Assembly (NCBI GenBank): GCA_034696485.1
Contig: JAQIWT010000486.1
Span: forward strand, 1 to 19,364
Direction of reading: 5' to 3'
DNA: 19,364 bases
DNA from: Isohypsibius dastychi
Lineage: Eukaryota; Tardigrada; Eutardigrada; Parachela; Isohypsibiidae
This document shows positions 1-9,537 of this stretch, in pieces. The position numbers and the translations under genes were made by a program. Numbering within the stretch: the first letter of the stretch is position 1; each line of letters starts with the position of its first letter. The notes below the pieces were generated by a model. It saw nothing but the letters and a program-made list of their open reading frames with translations, had not been told where the DNA came from and ran no database searches.

Positions 1-309
1 TTGATCTGCAATAGCAGCCTGGTGAATTCGTCCGCTGGAAGATAGATTTCCACGACATCTCCCACGGACAGCTCAGGAAAATCTTTTGGATTCAAATGCA
101 GATCCTCGAAATCCGGCACTTCTTCACCTGTGAAAATCGAAATGATACAAAACTGACATCGACTGGAACAAAATCAACAAGATCTGCGCCAGTTTCTCCG
201 ATCACAATATATATCCCAGATATATACCTCCTTCGAATCGTCCAACTTTGGACCGACTGTGAATCTGCAGTTTCACGGTTCGAAGTTTTGAACGGAATAT
301 GGGATCCAT
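1..309 (-). CDS. DEPDC5: DEPDC5/Iml1, N-terminal fragment (GATOR1 subunit)
   Basis: This is the 5' end of a GATOR1 complex gene; GATOR1 is the GTPase-activating complex for RagA/B that shuts off mTORC1 at the lysosome when amino acids are scarce. Exon 1 coding runs 309 to 228 and exon 2 runs 127 to the window edge, with a GTATAT...TTTCACAG intron of 100 nt between them in phase 1. The 69 readable residues begin MDPIFRSKLRTVKLQIHSR and include LNPKDFPELSVGDVVEIYL and DEFTRLLLQIK. These align with the DEPDC5 N-terminus ([22 protein letters not shown] and NDEYSPLLLQVK in human, from memory). The ATG at 309 was chosen because only its frame joins in phase to exon 2; the ATG at 352 is out of frame. 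A probable 3' splice site ends at 357, 47 nt upstream of the start. The gene lies downstream of the p53-family gene on the same strand. The remainder, including the DEP domain, is outside the window. Confidence 0.85.
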
Positions 310-352
310 GACGTCTGTAGCCAGTCACCAGAACCTCTGGGACTTCTGTCAT
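124..352 (-). promoter_or_regulatory. Candidate upstream ORF overlapping the DEPDC5 start
   Basis: An ATG at 352-350 lies 43 nt upstream of the proposed DEPDC5 start and out of frame with it. Reading through exon 1 and across the 228/127 splice junction, it encodes 42 residues and stops at TGA just inside exon 2 (126-124). If this leader is in the mRNA, ribosomes starting here would pass over the DEPDC5 ATG, so it could depress DEPDC5 translation. It is included only as a candidate, since the transcript 5' end is unknown. Confidence 0.35.
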
Positions 353-356
353 GTAG

Positions 357-802
357 CTAAAATAACTGGAGAAAATTCACTAACAAACTCGTTTTTGGTT
401 TGTTTACAAACCAAGGCCAAATAGACAGCTGTTCCGTTCAGCAGGTGGTTACCAACTGGTGGTAACAGTAAGTGGTTACGAACTCGTCGAGGCGCCCTTC
501 AATGAAGAAATCAATTCTTTCAGGAATGCTTCCCACTTTAATTCACCAAAAAATCCTTGGACAAGAATCTGACATCGGTATTTCGGCCATTGACTGCGAA
601 AAAATCAAACTAACAACAGGCGCCAGTTTTCGGCCGAAATATAATAAAACAAAATATCGCTGACAATATCCAGATCTAACAAAAATGAAGAAAAAGCGAT
701 GGTACAGGGAGAAATAAAGTCTCAAAACTTTCATCTAACCAATAAAACGGTGCGTATTTCTCAGGCCAGTAACAAATAAGGAACATCATCCCATAGAAAA
801 CA
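357..802. other. Intergenic: p53-family 3' flank and DEPDC5 promoter
   Basis: This gap separates two tandem minus-strand genes and must hold the p53-family 3'UTR and the DEPDC5 promoter. I see no convincing coding exon; the 63-codon ORFs on each strand have no family resemblance or splice context. No clear minus-strand AATAAA was found below the p53 stop. Around 445-479 the motif GTGGTTAC occurs twice (445-452 and 472-479), and GTTACC (448-453) with GGTAAC (461-466) forms an imperfectly spaced inverted pair, a possible transcription-factor site for DEPDC5. Confidence 0.5.
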
Positions 803-3215
803 CTACTGGGAGAACAATGGGGTCTTCTGAGAACTGGTGGAGTCACCCCGTGTAGGAGCCGGTGGACGAGTTCCTTCGCGGATCTTTTCCATGAATTTTC
901 TACGGACTTCCGGCACGATATCGGTGAGAATATGATCCAAACGCTTTAAATAAACAATTTCAGCTAATCTTGAACTGCGATAGAAAAACAAGCGTAGATT
1001 ACCTTCGAGTTCACTTTCAACACATCATCCAACTTGCATTCACCCTTGTTGACAAAAACGCTGGCATTCACGGAAGGCACTTTCACCACCTCGTCGATCC
1101 ATCTAGAACGGGAACTCTGGTTAACGGACCACCTAAAAAAGAACTTCAAAGCAATGAAATAAATCGTACTGCTGAATTTCTTTTGTGTGTTTCCGCTGGA
1201 TAACTGCTGGAGGCAGAGCACGTGCAACGAAGCCGGCGGAAGCCATGTTCGCTCTAAAAAAAATCCCCGATATCTTACAGTTCTCCATAATGAATATACA
1301 GAACCAGAACTTACTCAGTAGCGTCACCATTCAGAAAAAGACGAGAAACCTCCACATTTTTTCCAGCGACGTGGACCTGCTCCAGGAATGGGCGGACCGA
1401 AGGTTCCGTTCGCGCATACAAGTGATACACAAGCATGCCCTCCTTATCTCTGTAGCTTCGTCGCCAGACACCAAGCTCCTCATCATCCCCATCCCGGAGA
1501 TGGCTGCAATCCAAAACTGCTTTTTCTTCCAGTGCTAAAAATCACGAGACACCGTTATCCACAGCCCGCAGCATAACACTAGTCTCGAACAACCTACCAG
1601 ATCGAGGGGCAACTTCAGGCTCATCGTCGAGACTGCGTTTCCGTTTTTTTGACGACTTTTCTTTTGCCGACTCTCCAGATTTCGTTTTAGAATCTCGAAC
1701 AGGACCTAAAAACGGATAATAACAAATTGTACACGTTTTTTCGACACGAACAACAAGGTTTACTGACAGGCGCAAACCCGCAAGTCCATGCTCTGTTTTC
1801 CTAGACGTCGACCCTTACTGAAATATAAAACAAATGTGCACATTACTGTACAAACACAAAACAGGCATTGCTTTCCACTAACCTATCTTCGACCACAAAG
1901 TGGATTTTGATATTCTTCTTGTTTCGGAAGCAGCTGTTGTCACAGTGGAACTTGAAATGGCAAGTCATAGCCATGTTAGCTGGAAAGAAAAAATGTACAA
2001 TTCCGAATACCACAGCAGCAAAAAGTGCACTTACGCTCTGTTCCGGTTGGCCTAAAAGGAAAACTGACAGTATCCGTCTTTTCATCAAATTTAGCAGTTT
2101 CATCCAGGCAAGTCAGATACCGAGCTCCTACAAAACAATGCAGAGCAACGATAAATCGTGCTCTGGAGCGATGGGAGTCCGGCTTCTTACCGCTAGCTTT
2201 ATGCTTCTCGCAAGTTTTGACTTGCTTCCCGTAAGTTCCTTGGTCGTCGTGAAAGGCAGTCACTCGAACAGTGGCGCCGGGGTATCGAGTATTGGAACTC
2301 AGGATCACATCGCAAGGACTATTCTTTTTGATGAACAACTTCTTGCTTCCGTCGTCCTTCCTCATGAATGCCCATTCCTTTCCATTAACCGGAGGACATG
2401 TTATGTCGAAACCGATAACTCCATGGTCGTCCGCAATATGACTACAATGAGGAGAATACGTAAAATAACACGGTCTCTCACAACTAATAATAACTTCTTA
2501 CTAAGGAGCAGCAGAAGCAGAGGATTCTGATCCTGGCTCGTCTTCCCCGTTGATACTGAAATTTCCAGATCTGTTGCCTGAGCCTGCATCATCGGACTCT
2601 GAGGTGATATCCTCCGGATAAGTCAAACCAGAGCCGTCCCCGAACAAAAATTCGGACTGCGGCTGATACTCATAAATGTGCGTTGATTGGTTCTGCTCAG
2701 CCAATTTCACGGCATCTGGCTGGGATGACCATCGTGGATCGTTCTCCGGCCCATCAAGATTGATAAATTCATTCAGTACAGAATCCCAGTTAAAATCTGC
2801 AAATTCAAATCCTTGGCTGCCGCTGATATCGGTAACCTGAAAATTTCGGATCCATGACATCTATTTCATAAGTCTTCGATTTCTGCTCTCTTATTTATTC
2901 AAAACTTACCTGCGTGAAGGGACACCACGAAGAGAGACCATCTTGACTAGCTGGCAATTGAAGGCACGGCTCTTGAGACGCATGTGAACCAGCAGCTCTG
3001 TTTCCCTGCACGAGAATTCCTTGGTTTCCGCCAATTGTCACGCTCTTCACGCGCTGGACGGAAGAGTATAAAGGAACGGTGAATGGGATCACCTCAGCCA
3101 TTCCTGGTGGAGTCGGTGTGCTGCTGGCATCAGAGGACATTTGGGAAAGCTCGGGATACATATCGGGAGTAACCTCGCGCGAAACTGTACGGTCTCGCGT
3201 AACCGTGTGGTTCAT
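803..3215 (-). CDS. p53/p63/p73-family transcription factor with SAM-like C-terminus
   Basis: A sequence-specific nuclear transcription factor of the p53 family (DNA-damage response, germline integrity). Likely exons: 3215-2910, 2836-2502, 2441-2191, 2127-2035, 1979-1883, 1817-1768, 1705-1598, 1534-1315, 1253-1170, 1132-1044, 963-803; phases close to give about 597 aa. Residues 1-213 are acidic or Ser/Pro-rich, as expected of an activation region. The DNA-binding domain spans about 228-385. The zinc ligands are C291 and H294 (CEKH) and C341 and C345 (CDNSC). The hallmark LRVCACPVRD (373-382) matches EVRVCACPGRD, keeping the R273 and R280 equivalents. A basic KKRKR (397-401) is a likely NLS. 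A possible tetramerisation segment lies near 448-472. The last two or three exons resemble a SAM domain ending PEVRRKFMEKI, as in p63/p73 and C. elegans CEP-1. Odd points: the R175 equivalent is T290, the R248 equivalent is K349, the R282 equivalent is S383, and L3 is two residues shorter. The splice sites of exons 9-10 are uncertain; one implied intron is only 37 nt. Confidence 0.85.
2128..2190 (-). other. In-frame 63-nt optional intron inside the p53-family DNA-binding domain
   Basis: The segment starts GTAAGAAG (strong donor) and ends TTTTGTAG (strong acceptor), and its length matches the 61-65 nt introns around it. It is exactly 21 codons, has no stop, and keeps the frame if retained. It falls just after the first zinc-ligand pair C291/H294, between L2 and the next strand. 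Splicing is the default reading, but retention would insert 21 residues rich in Arg, Lys and Ser. Confidence 0.6.
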
Positions 3216-3227
3216 TGTGCGAAAAAC

Positions 3228-3905
3228 CTGCAAAAGCAATCTACAAACACAGCATGTAATGGATTTACCTGGTGACAACAGAAAAGATCGTCGAAAATTA
3301 CTCAAGGAAATTGAAGCTTCGTCAAACCTTCTTCACCTTCTTACCTACTTGAGCTGACGAAGCAAAATGAGTAAAATGAGGAATTTTGACGCAAGAAAAG
3401 GAACGCGAGTAAAGTTCTTTATCACCAGCCGGTAGTGTAGATCTGGGAAGTGGAAAAGCGAACCACAAGCTTATCTTATTTTCCCCTTCCCCCTTTGTTA
3501 TTTACCGCGGCGCCAGCAGAGTGCGTGCTCGTATGACGTCAGTCACTTTCAAGGGAGACCCTCTGACTGCGCTGCGCCTTCCTTCATTTCGTCAGACTTG
3601 GCAGACAGGGCAATCGCTGGCGTGTGGCAAGATTTATCCCGCCCCCAAGGAACCCATATCGTGTGATACTGGTAGGTCAGATGATTTGCTAGGACGGACG
3701 CCAGCGTTTATTTCAGAATCCGGATCCGTCAAAAAAGCATAACATTGATTCGTTTCGTTTAGCTCTTGTGGATAGTTCCATGTGAGGCGCTGATGAAAGA
3801 GGTTTGTTATTAATTTTGTTACTAATTTAGGTAATATCCGCATCTCGATTTGCTTTCTTCCCATTAGAGTCTGTCCAAGGAGTCGTCGAGGAGATTGTAT
3901 CCAGA
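3228..3905. promoter_or_regulatory. Divergent promoter shared by the p53-family gene and BTBD9
   Basis: This is the only spacer between two genes transcribed away from each other, so both promoters should lie here. It is GC-richer near 3500-3660 and contains a perfect TGACGTCA palindrome. Short ORFs on both strands (for example 3634-3864 minus and 3521-3742 plus) show no protein-family resemblance and are treated as chance. A 3' splice site just left of this segment (acceptor bases 3228-3229) implies that a 5'UTR intron of the p53-family gene, or a trans-splice site, reaches into it. Confidence 0.55.
3534..3541. promoter_or_regulatory. CRE/ATF palindrome TGACGTCA
   Basis: A perfect 8-bp cAMP-response element, the established consensus for CREB/ATF bZIP dimers. 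It sits 319 bp from the p53-family start and 365 bp from the BTBD9 start, so it could serve both. Binding is inferred from sequence only. Confidence 0.5.
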
Positions 3906-6900
3906 ATGAGTAGCTCGCAAGGAGACGTTTGCGAAATCCGCCATACTCATCACCTCATTTCCGACTTGCAGCGGATTTTGGTAACGGCAGAGTGCTCGGA
4001 TCTCACGCTTGTTATAGAGAATGTGCATCTGAAGGTGAGGAGTACTTATCGATGTACATAATTCACTTCTCCCTGCTTCTACTTTTCTCGATTTTTTGAG
4101 GTTTATTATGGTCTGCAATATATTGTTAGGATCTTTTAGCTGTGTTTGGGAGTCATGAAGTTGTTTAAATTCTTCTAGGTTCAATCAGTGTTTTGTCTTT
4201 TAATTTGTGAATACTGAGAATGGACTCATAAGGCTGATATTCTGTAAACGGTAACTTTGAACTGACATCTAATTCAAGGGTTATCAACAGCAATTTGGTT
4301 GGAAGTCAGAGATTCAAGTTTTCTAACAAAGCGTAACATTACTTCTTGTGGCAGGTTCACAAGAGTATCCTCGCCAGTCGGAGCGAGTACTTCCGGTGAG
4401 TGGTCCTGTTTTGCATTAAGCCCTTCATTTCAAATTTGAATCATCTTCACGCATTTTTGGTTTCAGTGCATTGTTATATGGAGGAATGAAAGAAATGAAT
4501 CAAACGGAAATCGAGCTTCGCGAAACTGACCTTGCCTCATTCAGAGTTCTGCTCGAATATGTTTACACGGGAATTTTGAATTTGTCAAAGCTGAAGGTGA
4601 ACTGACTTCTTGCACATAAAGGATAAGGTTGTACGACAACATTTTTTATAGGTCGAAGTTCTGGTTGGGGTTCTAGCGCTTGCAAACCAGTATCAATTTC
4701 CGGAACTTGAGGTAACCCGTCTGCTTCGGTTGTTTGCATTTGGTGTTTTGTAATTTACCGAAATGGTTTAGTAATTTAACAAAATGATAATTGCAGCGGG
4801 ACATGATATTTCACATGAAAGGAGTTTTGAACGGTAAGTGCCGGACCTTCTTCAAATTCTACTGCTGAACGATCTTACTTACATCGGTTTATTGTTTGCA
4901 GAAGGAAATGTCTGTTCCGTTTATCAGACTGCCATTGAATTTGAGATGCACGATCTCGTCTTCACCTGTGTCAAGGTAAACTAGATGACCATGTTCGTGC
5001 TAAAAGATATGATTCATCTCCTGTTACACAATTTTCAGTTTATTGATCGATGTGGAACCCGAATGTTGGAATCTGAGGAAATACTTCGATTGAATGCCGT
5101 CAGTATTCCTGTTCTTGCACAGCTATGTTTAATTCACGTTTTAATTTTTGTAACAGAATGCAGTTCACCAGCTTCTCCTGCGTGATTCACTTTGCGCCAG
5201 AGAAATTGAAATATTTTCAATGGTCAAACGATGGACGGATGTTAATCAGGATCCACAGGGCTTGGAGATGATTTTGACCGCCATAAGATGGGAGCTTCTT
5301 TCGAATGAGGAACTTGTGACAGAAGTTCGGGAAAGTCGGCTTGTTCAAAGTGAAAAGATTCTGGTTCGTATTTTTTTGAAATCAGTTGCGTGTTTTCTTA
5401 ATAAGGTTTGTTTCAGGATATCTTAGCTGATAAAATCCGTGGAGTCGAAGACCCACTGCAGCTTGCCCACCGGGGGTTTCTCGGTATATTTTATAATATT
5501 TGAATATTTTTTTCTGGATTTTTCTTGAGGTCCAGTTGTGATTTTAGATATCGGAGTCAATGTCGCTTCGTTGAAGTTCGGGAGTTCCGTCACACGAGGA
5601 GATGTCAGCAACAACGCGCTTTTGCAAGAAGGAGACGATGTGGTAAAACGATGGAAAAATTACTTCTGTGTGCTTTTATTGCCACGAATGTTTTTATGGT
5701 AGAATTACGATCAAGATCGAGGTTGCGCCCGCCACATCATCGACCCCTCGGAGAAAGCGGCTTGCATCGTCGTGAAACTTGGGATGCCGGTGAGCAATCT
5801 AGATATCATTGGAGTCCGACACCGTCTTTTATATAATGATTCATGCAGTGTATCATCAACCACATTAAATTTCTACTGTGGGATAAGGTTCGTCGTGTTT
5901 AATCGATCCAGCTTGTTACGAGGAATAACGCAGTTTTTTTGTTCAGGATTCTCGATCTTATTCTTACTTTGTGGAGCTTTCGATCGATGGAAATCATTGG
6001 ACGAGATCCGTTGACTACTCTTCTTTCCTTTGCCGCTCCTGGCAGGATATATATTTTACACCTTGCACGGTTCAGTATATTAAGGTAAGATAAATCATAT
6101 TACCGTCGATGCGACCATGGGATGATTCAACTGGTATGAGTTTCCAGATAGTTGGAACTTTAAATTCGAACGTGAGTGACATCAATATTTATCTTATTCC
6201 ATTAAGCCTTTCGTCGTTGTTTCTTGTTTGTTTCGTATTTAAAGTATTTCTCTATTTTTCTAGGGTCGCTATTTCAACCTGGTCAAGCTAGAAGCCGACT
6301 GGCTGGAAAACATACCGGAAGTCCGTAACGGGATTGTCGGTGAGAGTGGATCATAATTTTCGCAAAACTGCTTTAAATGGCGGAATTATTTACAGTGCCA
6401 ACAGCGAACGTTGCTAGTGTCTCAAGGCATGCCGCGGTGATTGAGGTGATTTTGACTGAATCGGTGGTTGCGTGGATGGGAATTTGAATATTTATATGAA
6501 GGGCGTGAGTCGAACCAGGAACGCATTGATTAACAACGGAGCTTTGATTTACGATTGGGATAATGGGTAAACGGTCTCTGTAAAATTGCCAGCGTCGGGT
6601 TTGTTGGTTAATCGTGATTTTGCTGGCCAGGTACACTTGCCATCAGATCGGAAGTGGTAATATTGTTGTTCATTTCAATCAACCATACAGTATCTCCTCC
6701 TTACGGATGCTTCTATGGGTATACTCAATTCTTTTATACCCGCTAACAAAGCGGTTCAAATCTGATATGTTTGCAGGATATTGATGAGCGCTCCTATACT
6801 TGTAAGTATTTCCCATGCAGATTTTTATACTTTTGTGTGATATCGCTAATCATTCTGTGTGTCTGTAGATATGATCTCCACATCCACTAACGGCAGAGAC

Positions 6901-7298
6901 TGGGTTTTCTTATTGGACACCAAGAATGATCCTCGCCGATCCTGGCAGAGTCATCGGTTTCCTTCTCGTATTTGCTCTTTTATCAGGCTGACCGGAATTA
7001 GCAACACAGCTAATGAAGGTAGTTAGTTATTACCTCATTTTCTTCTACATTGAAATTGAAAACTTAATTATGGTTTCACTCAGTTTTTCACGTCGTCCAT
7101 TTGGAAGCACCGGATCAAAGCGCTCCAGTCATTCAAGATGTCGATGAATCGCTGGATATGGAGATATCGCACAACGAGCCGGATATTATAGTGGGAAATC
7201 AAGACTATCATCCAGCTGCTCAAGTTGTCGGGGCGCTAGTTGCTCCACAGCAAGGCAGAAGGTCTGGTTCAGGACGAGCTCGTAACGGGCACTCCTAA
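3906..7298 (+). CDS. BTBD9: BTBD9, BTB/BACK protein with two discoidin-like domains
   Basis: BTBD9 is a BTB-BACK protein proposed to be a Cullin-3 adaptor; in animals it affects dopamine signalling, iron handling and sleep, and human variants are linked to restless legs syndrome. Exons: 3906-4034, 4355-4395, 4467-4596, 4652-4711, 4797-4833, 4902-4975, 5039-5098, 5157-5363, 5417-5483, 5548-5642, 5703-5789, 5849-5887, 5947-6084, 6148-6171, 6264-6339, 6396-6445, 6502-6566, 6631-6718, 6777-6801, 6869-7018, 7084-7298. All phases close to give 618 aa, against about 612 in human. BTB spans about 20-125 (SEYFRALLYGGM, LEYVYTG) and BACK about 135-240 (LLLRDSLCAREIEIF). Two F5/8C-type repeats lie at about 300-412 (INHIKFLLWDKDSRSYSYF) and 455-560 (LRMLLWDIDERSYTY, ISNTANEVFHVVHLEAP). 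The C-tail is Gly/Arg/Ser-rich. Exons 14 and 19 are only 24 and 25 nt. The exon 7 donor (GCC|GTCAGT) is non-consensus and leaves a slightly odd LNANA join. Confidence 0.95.
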
Positions 7299-7534
7299 AA
7301 GAATATCTTTCGAATTTCGGTATTTTTGACTCAGGTGACTGTATTCCGCTGTATTTTTCGTTTTATTCGCCGGCGATGTTCATGAATCCGGTCTTTTGTT
7401 TTATCGGGTAAACAAATTTTTCCTAATTTTATTGTTTATTTTTTACCAGTAATGACCTTATATGCTAGTCTATTTGTAGAAATGCCATTCACTGCTGTAT
7501 GAAAATGAAATCTCTAACATGTCTATCTCCTTGG

Positions 7535-7540
7535 TTTATT
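7535..7540 (-). terminator. Polyadenylation signal of the unknown minus-strand gene
   Basis: AATAAA on the minus strand begins at the last base of the TAA stop codon of the 7540-8231 gene. A second copy lies at 7435-7440. The 241-bp gap to the BTBD9 stop therefore holds both 3'UTRs, which may overlap. Confidence 0.45.
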
Positions 7541-8231
7541 TAATTCTCGTCATGTATATACTGATCCGTTACAGAAGGAAGATTTCTGGCCACGGGTTGA
7601 CTTTGGGATGATTTGTCGTCATTCCAAGCTCCCATAAAGTACATGTCAGTTTCCAGATCAGGAATCGGACTCCGCCTGTCATCATGAAACGTTGGGATAG
7701 AATTCAGTTGGTATTTTGCTGTCTTTGCCGAATTGGTCGGTTCAGGATCATTTGAGAAGAACATATTGTCGTTGTGATTGCTGCCGGAATCGTCGAACAC
7801 TTGCCTTATTTCGCTGTGCATATAGAAAATGTTTGGATTGGGTTTTTGGCTTTCTTCCAGATCTGCTTGATAGAAGTACTCGTTTGTCGAACCGGATGCA
7901 GGTGGAACGCTCTTCTGATATAGAGATGGTCTGGAAATTTTGGAAACGACGGAAGATCCTCGCGGTTGGGGCTGAATACAATGTAAGGGTAACTCCAAAA
8001 CTCTGTGTTGAAGGGGTGAACATACCTGCTCGAAAAGGTCATCCATCGGTGACATCGGAACAATAAGGCTCGCTTCTCCATCGAAAGGCAAACCTGTAAA
8101 CGCAATTGAAGTTCGTAATGTTTTATAAATTGTTACAGAGGTGGATACATCAAACGGATAATAGTGCAACCTGGATTACCTCTGCTTTCCAGAAAAGGGA
8201 TCAAGGTGAGTGCGGCAAAAAATGTCTCCAT
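7540..8231 (-). CDS. Unrecognised 183-aa protein, probably disordered
   Basis: I do not recognise this gene. The model has three exons, 8231-8180, 8093-8026 and 7971-7540, with introns of 86 and 54 nt in phases 1 and 0. The last exon alone is a 143-codon open stretch, which with the phase closure is the main argument for a real gene. The N-terminus METFFAALTLIPFLESRG is mildly hydrophobic and could be a short secretion signal, though it is weak. The rest is acidic and polar, rich in Asp, Asn, Ser, Pro and Gln, with no cysteine and no obvious fold: VPMSPMDDLFEQ, then QADLEESQKPNPN, NHNDNMFFSNDPEP and DMYFMGAWNDDK. The short hydrophobic-acidic patches resemble linear interaction or activation motifs, but this is speculation. 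An unspliced reading is also open from 8169. It is convergent with BTBD9 and divergent from tetraspanin 1. Confidence 0.5.
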
Positions 8232-9537
8232 TTTCCATTAAATGTTAATAGAGAAAACTCACCAAACCGAAAGCTTTTATTTAGTGTACGAAGGACTGCT
8301 TGCTAATCCTGAAGGCGAAGAAAACCAACTAAAAATAAATCAATAACCGTGACCGTAGTTCACAACTAGGATCACGTCATCGAAAAAAAATCGATTAGAT
8401 TGAGCGAGAATAAGCATGCTAACTTGAGATCTGTTTATTGTTGAACTTTCCTGTATTGCAAATAGTTCTGGTGGCGAAACTTTGAACGATAATTATCTCT
8501 TTGTAAAGGGTAGACAGATATAACAACTAAAACGGAAAAAAGTGCTTCGTGTGTTTTAATCATTCACTATGATTGCAAAAGCCCATCTTCTGTACATGTT
8601 TTCTTGACAAGCTGTCAGATTATCGACAGGAACATATTATTAAATTCTGCGTTTATTCTTGAAACTTGAAAATTCAACTCTTCTGAAATTTGAAAACTGT
8701 CAGAATTACAATGGACACGCTTGTGCTCATGATAAAAAGAAAACTCGTTCGCCTAGCTCATTCAACAATACTGTATATGACAAGGATATCATTAACGGGA
8801 TATGATCCATTCTAATCTTGCGCCTTGTTTTTGTACGCTCCACATTCATTCGACTTATTTTTCAAAGCCGAAAATATTAGAACAGTTTTCAAAATTTGGT
8901 CTTTTGAACATAATACAAGGCTGTTGAGGAACAATACTAATTTCCCAAGAATGGAGATTATAATTGGATACCACCGCGGTCCTCGGCTCCGGGTTCCGCA
9001 GTCCGCTGCTCAAGGACATCTCAGCCAGTCAACAAGATGATTGAATGATCCGTTGTCTGCTAAACGGTTTGATTTGTCAAACTGAAGAGCGCCAGCACAG
9101 AGCAAGAGTGTTCGTAATTTACAGTTCATTCTCTCGGTGAAGCAGATCTCTCCAGCTCTGCTTATGACAGCACGAATGGCCGTCTTTTTTTTGTCAGTCT
9201 GATGTAAGGGAAGTAGCGTAGCGAGATAAGTAAAAGAGTGAAAGAAAGCAGAAGCTGAGCTTGAGATGATATCTCGACATCTCAAGAAGAGCAGAGCAGA
9301 GGGAGAAGAGCAAGCTGTTCAGTAGCATCCATCCACTAGGAATTCAACTTTCATTCAATTGATTTGCCTTGCATCCTCCGTCTGTTTGTGTTTGCCACCG
9401 AGAAATTATATGTGTATTTTATTATTCAGTTTCGACTGCCGTTGAACTCCCGCATGAAGCGTTCATTTCCGTGCACAAGTATGATGATTCATTGGACTTA
9501 TAAAGTCAAGGAATAGTTGCTTCACGCCGACTGGAAA
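8232..9537. other. Intergenic between unknown gene and tetraspanin 1
   Basis: About 1.3 kb of AT-rich sequence holding the promoters of two diverging genes. I see no coding exon with family resemblance; short ORFs at 8825-9040 (+) and 9010-9285 (-) look like chance. A purine-rich tract runs from about 9277 to 9312. TATAAAG at 9499-9505 lies only about 35 bp before the tetraspanin ATG, so if it is a TATA box the 5' leader is extremely short. Confidence 0.4.

Noticed and set aside
92-352. 86-codon minus-strand ORF starting at 352 as the true DEPDC5 N-terminus
   Set aside because: It cannot splice in phase into exon 2, whereas the ATG at 309 does and matches the family N-terminus. It is kept only as a possible uORF.
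472-663. Short plus-strand ORF in the DEPDC5/p53 spacer
   Set aside because: 63 codons, no motif, in a promoter/3'UTR region.
1868-2530. 220-codon plus-strand ORF, the longest single ORF in the window
   Set aside because: It lies antisense across four p53-family exons whose splice phases and conserved motifs are unambiguous; the antisense protein has no recognisable feature.
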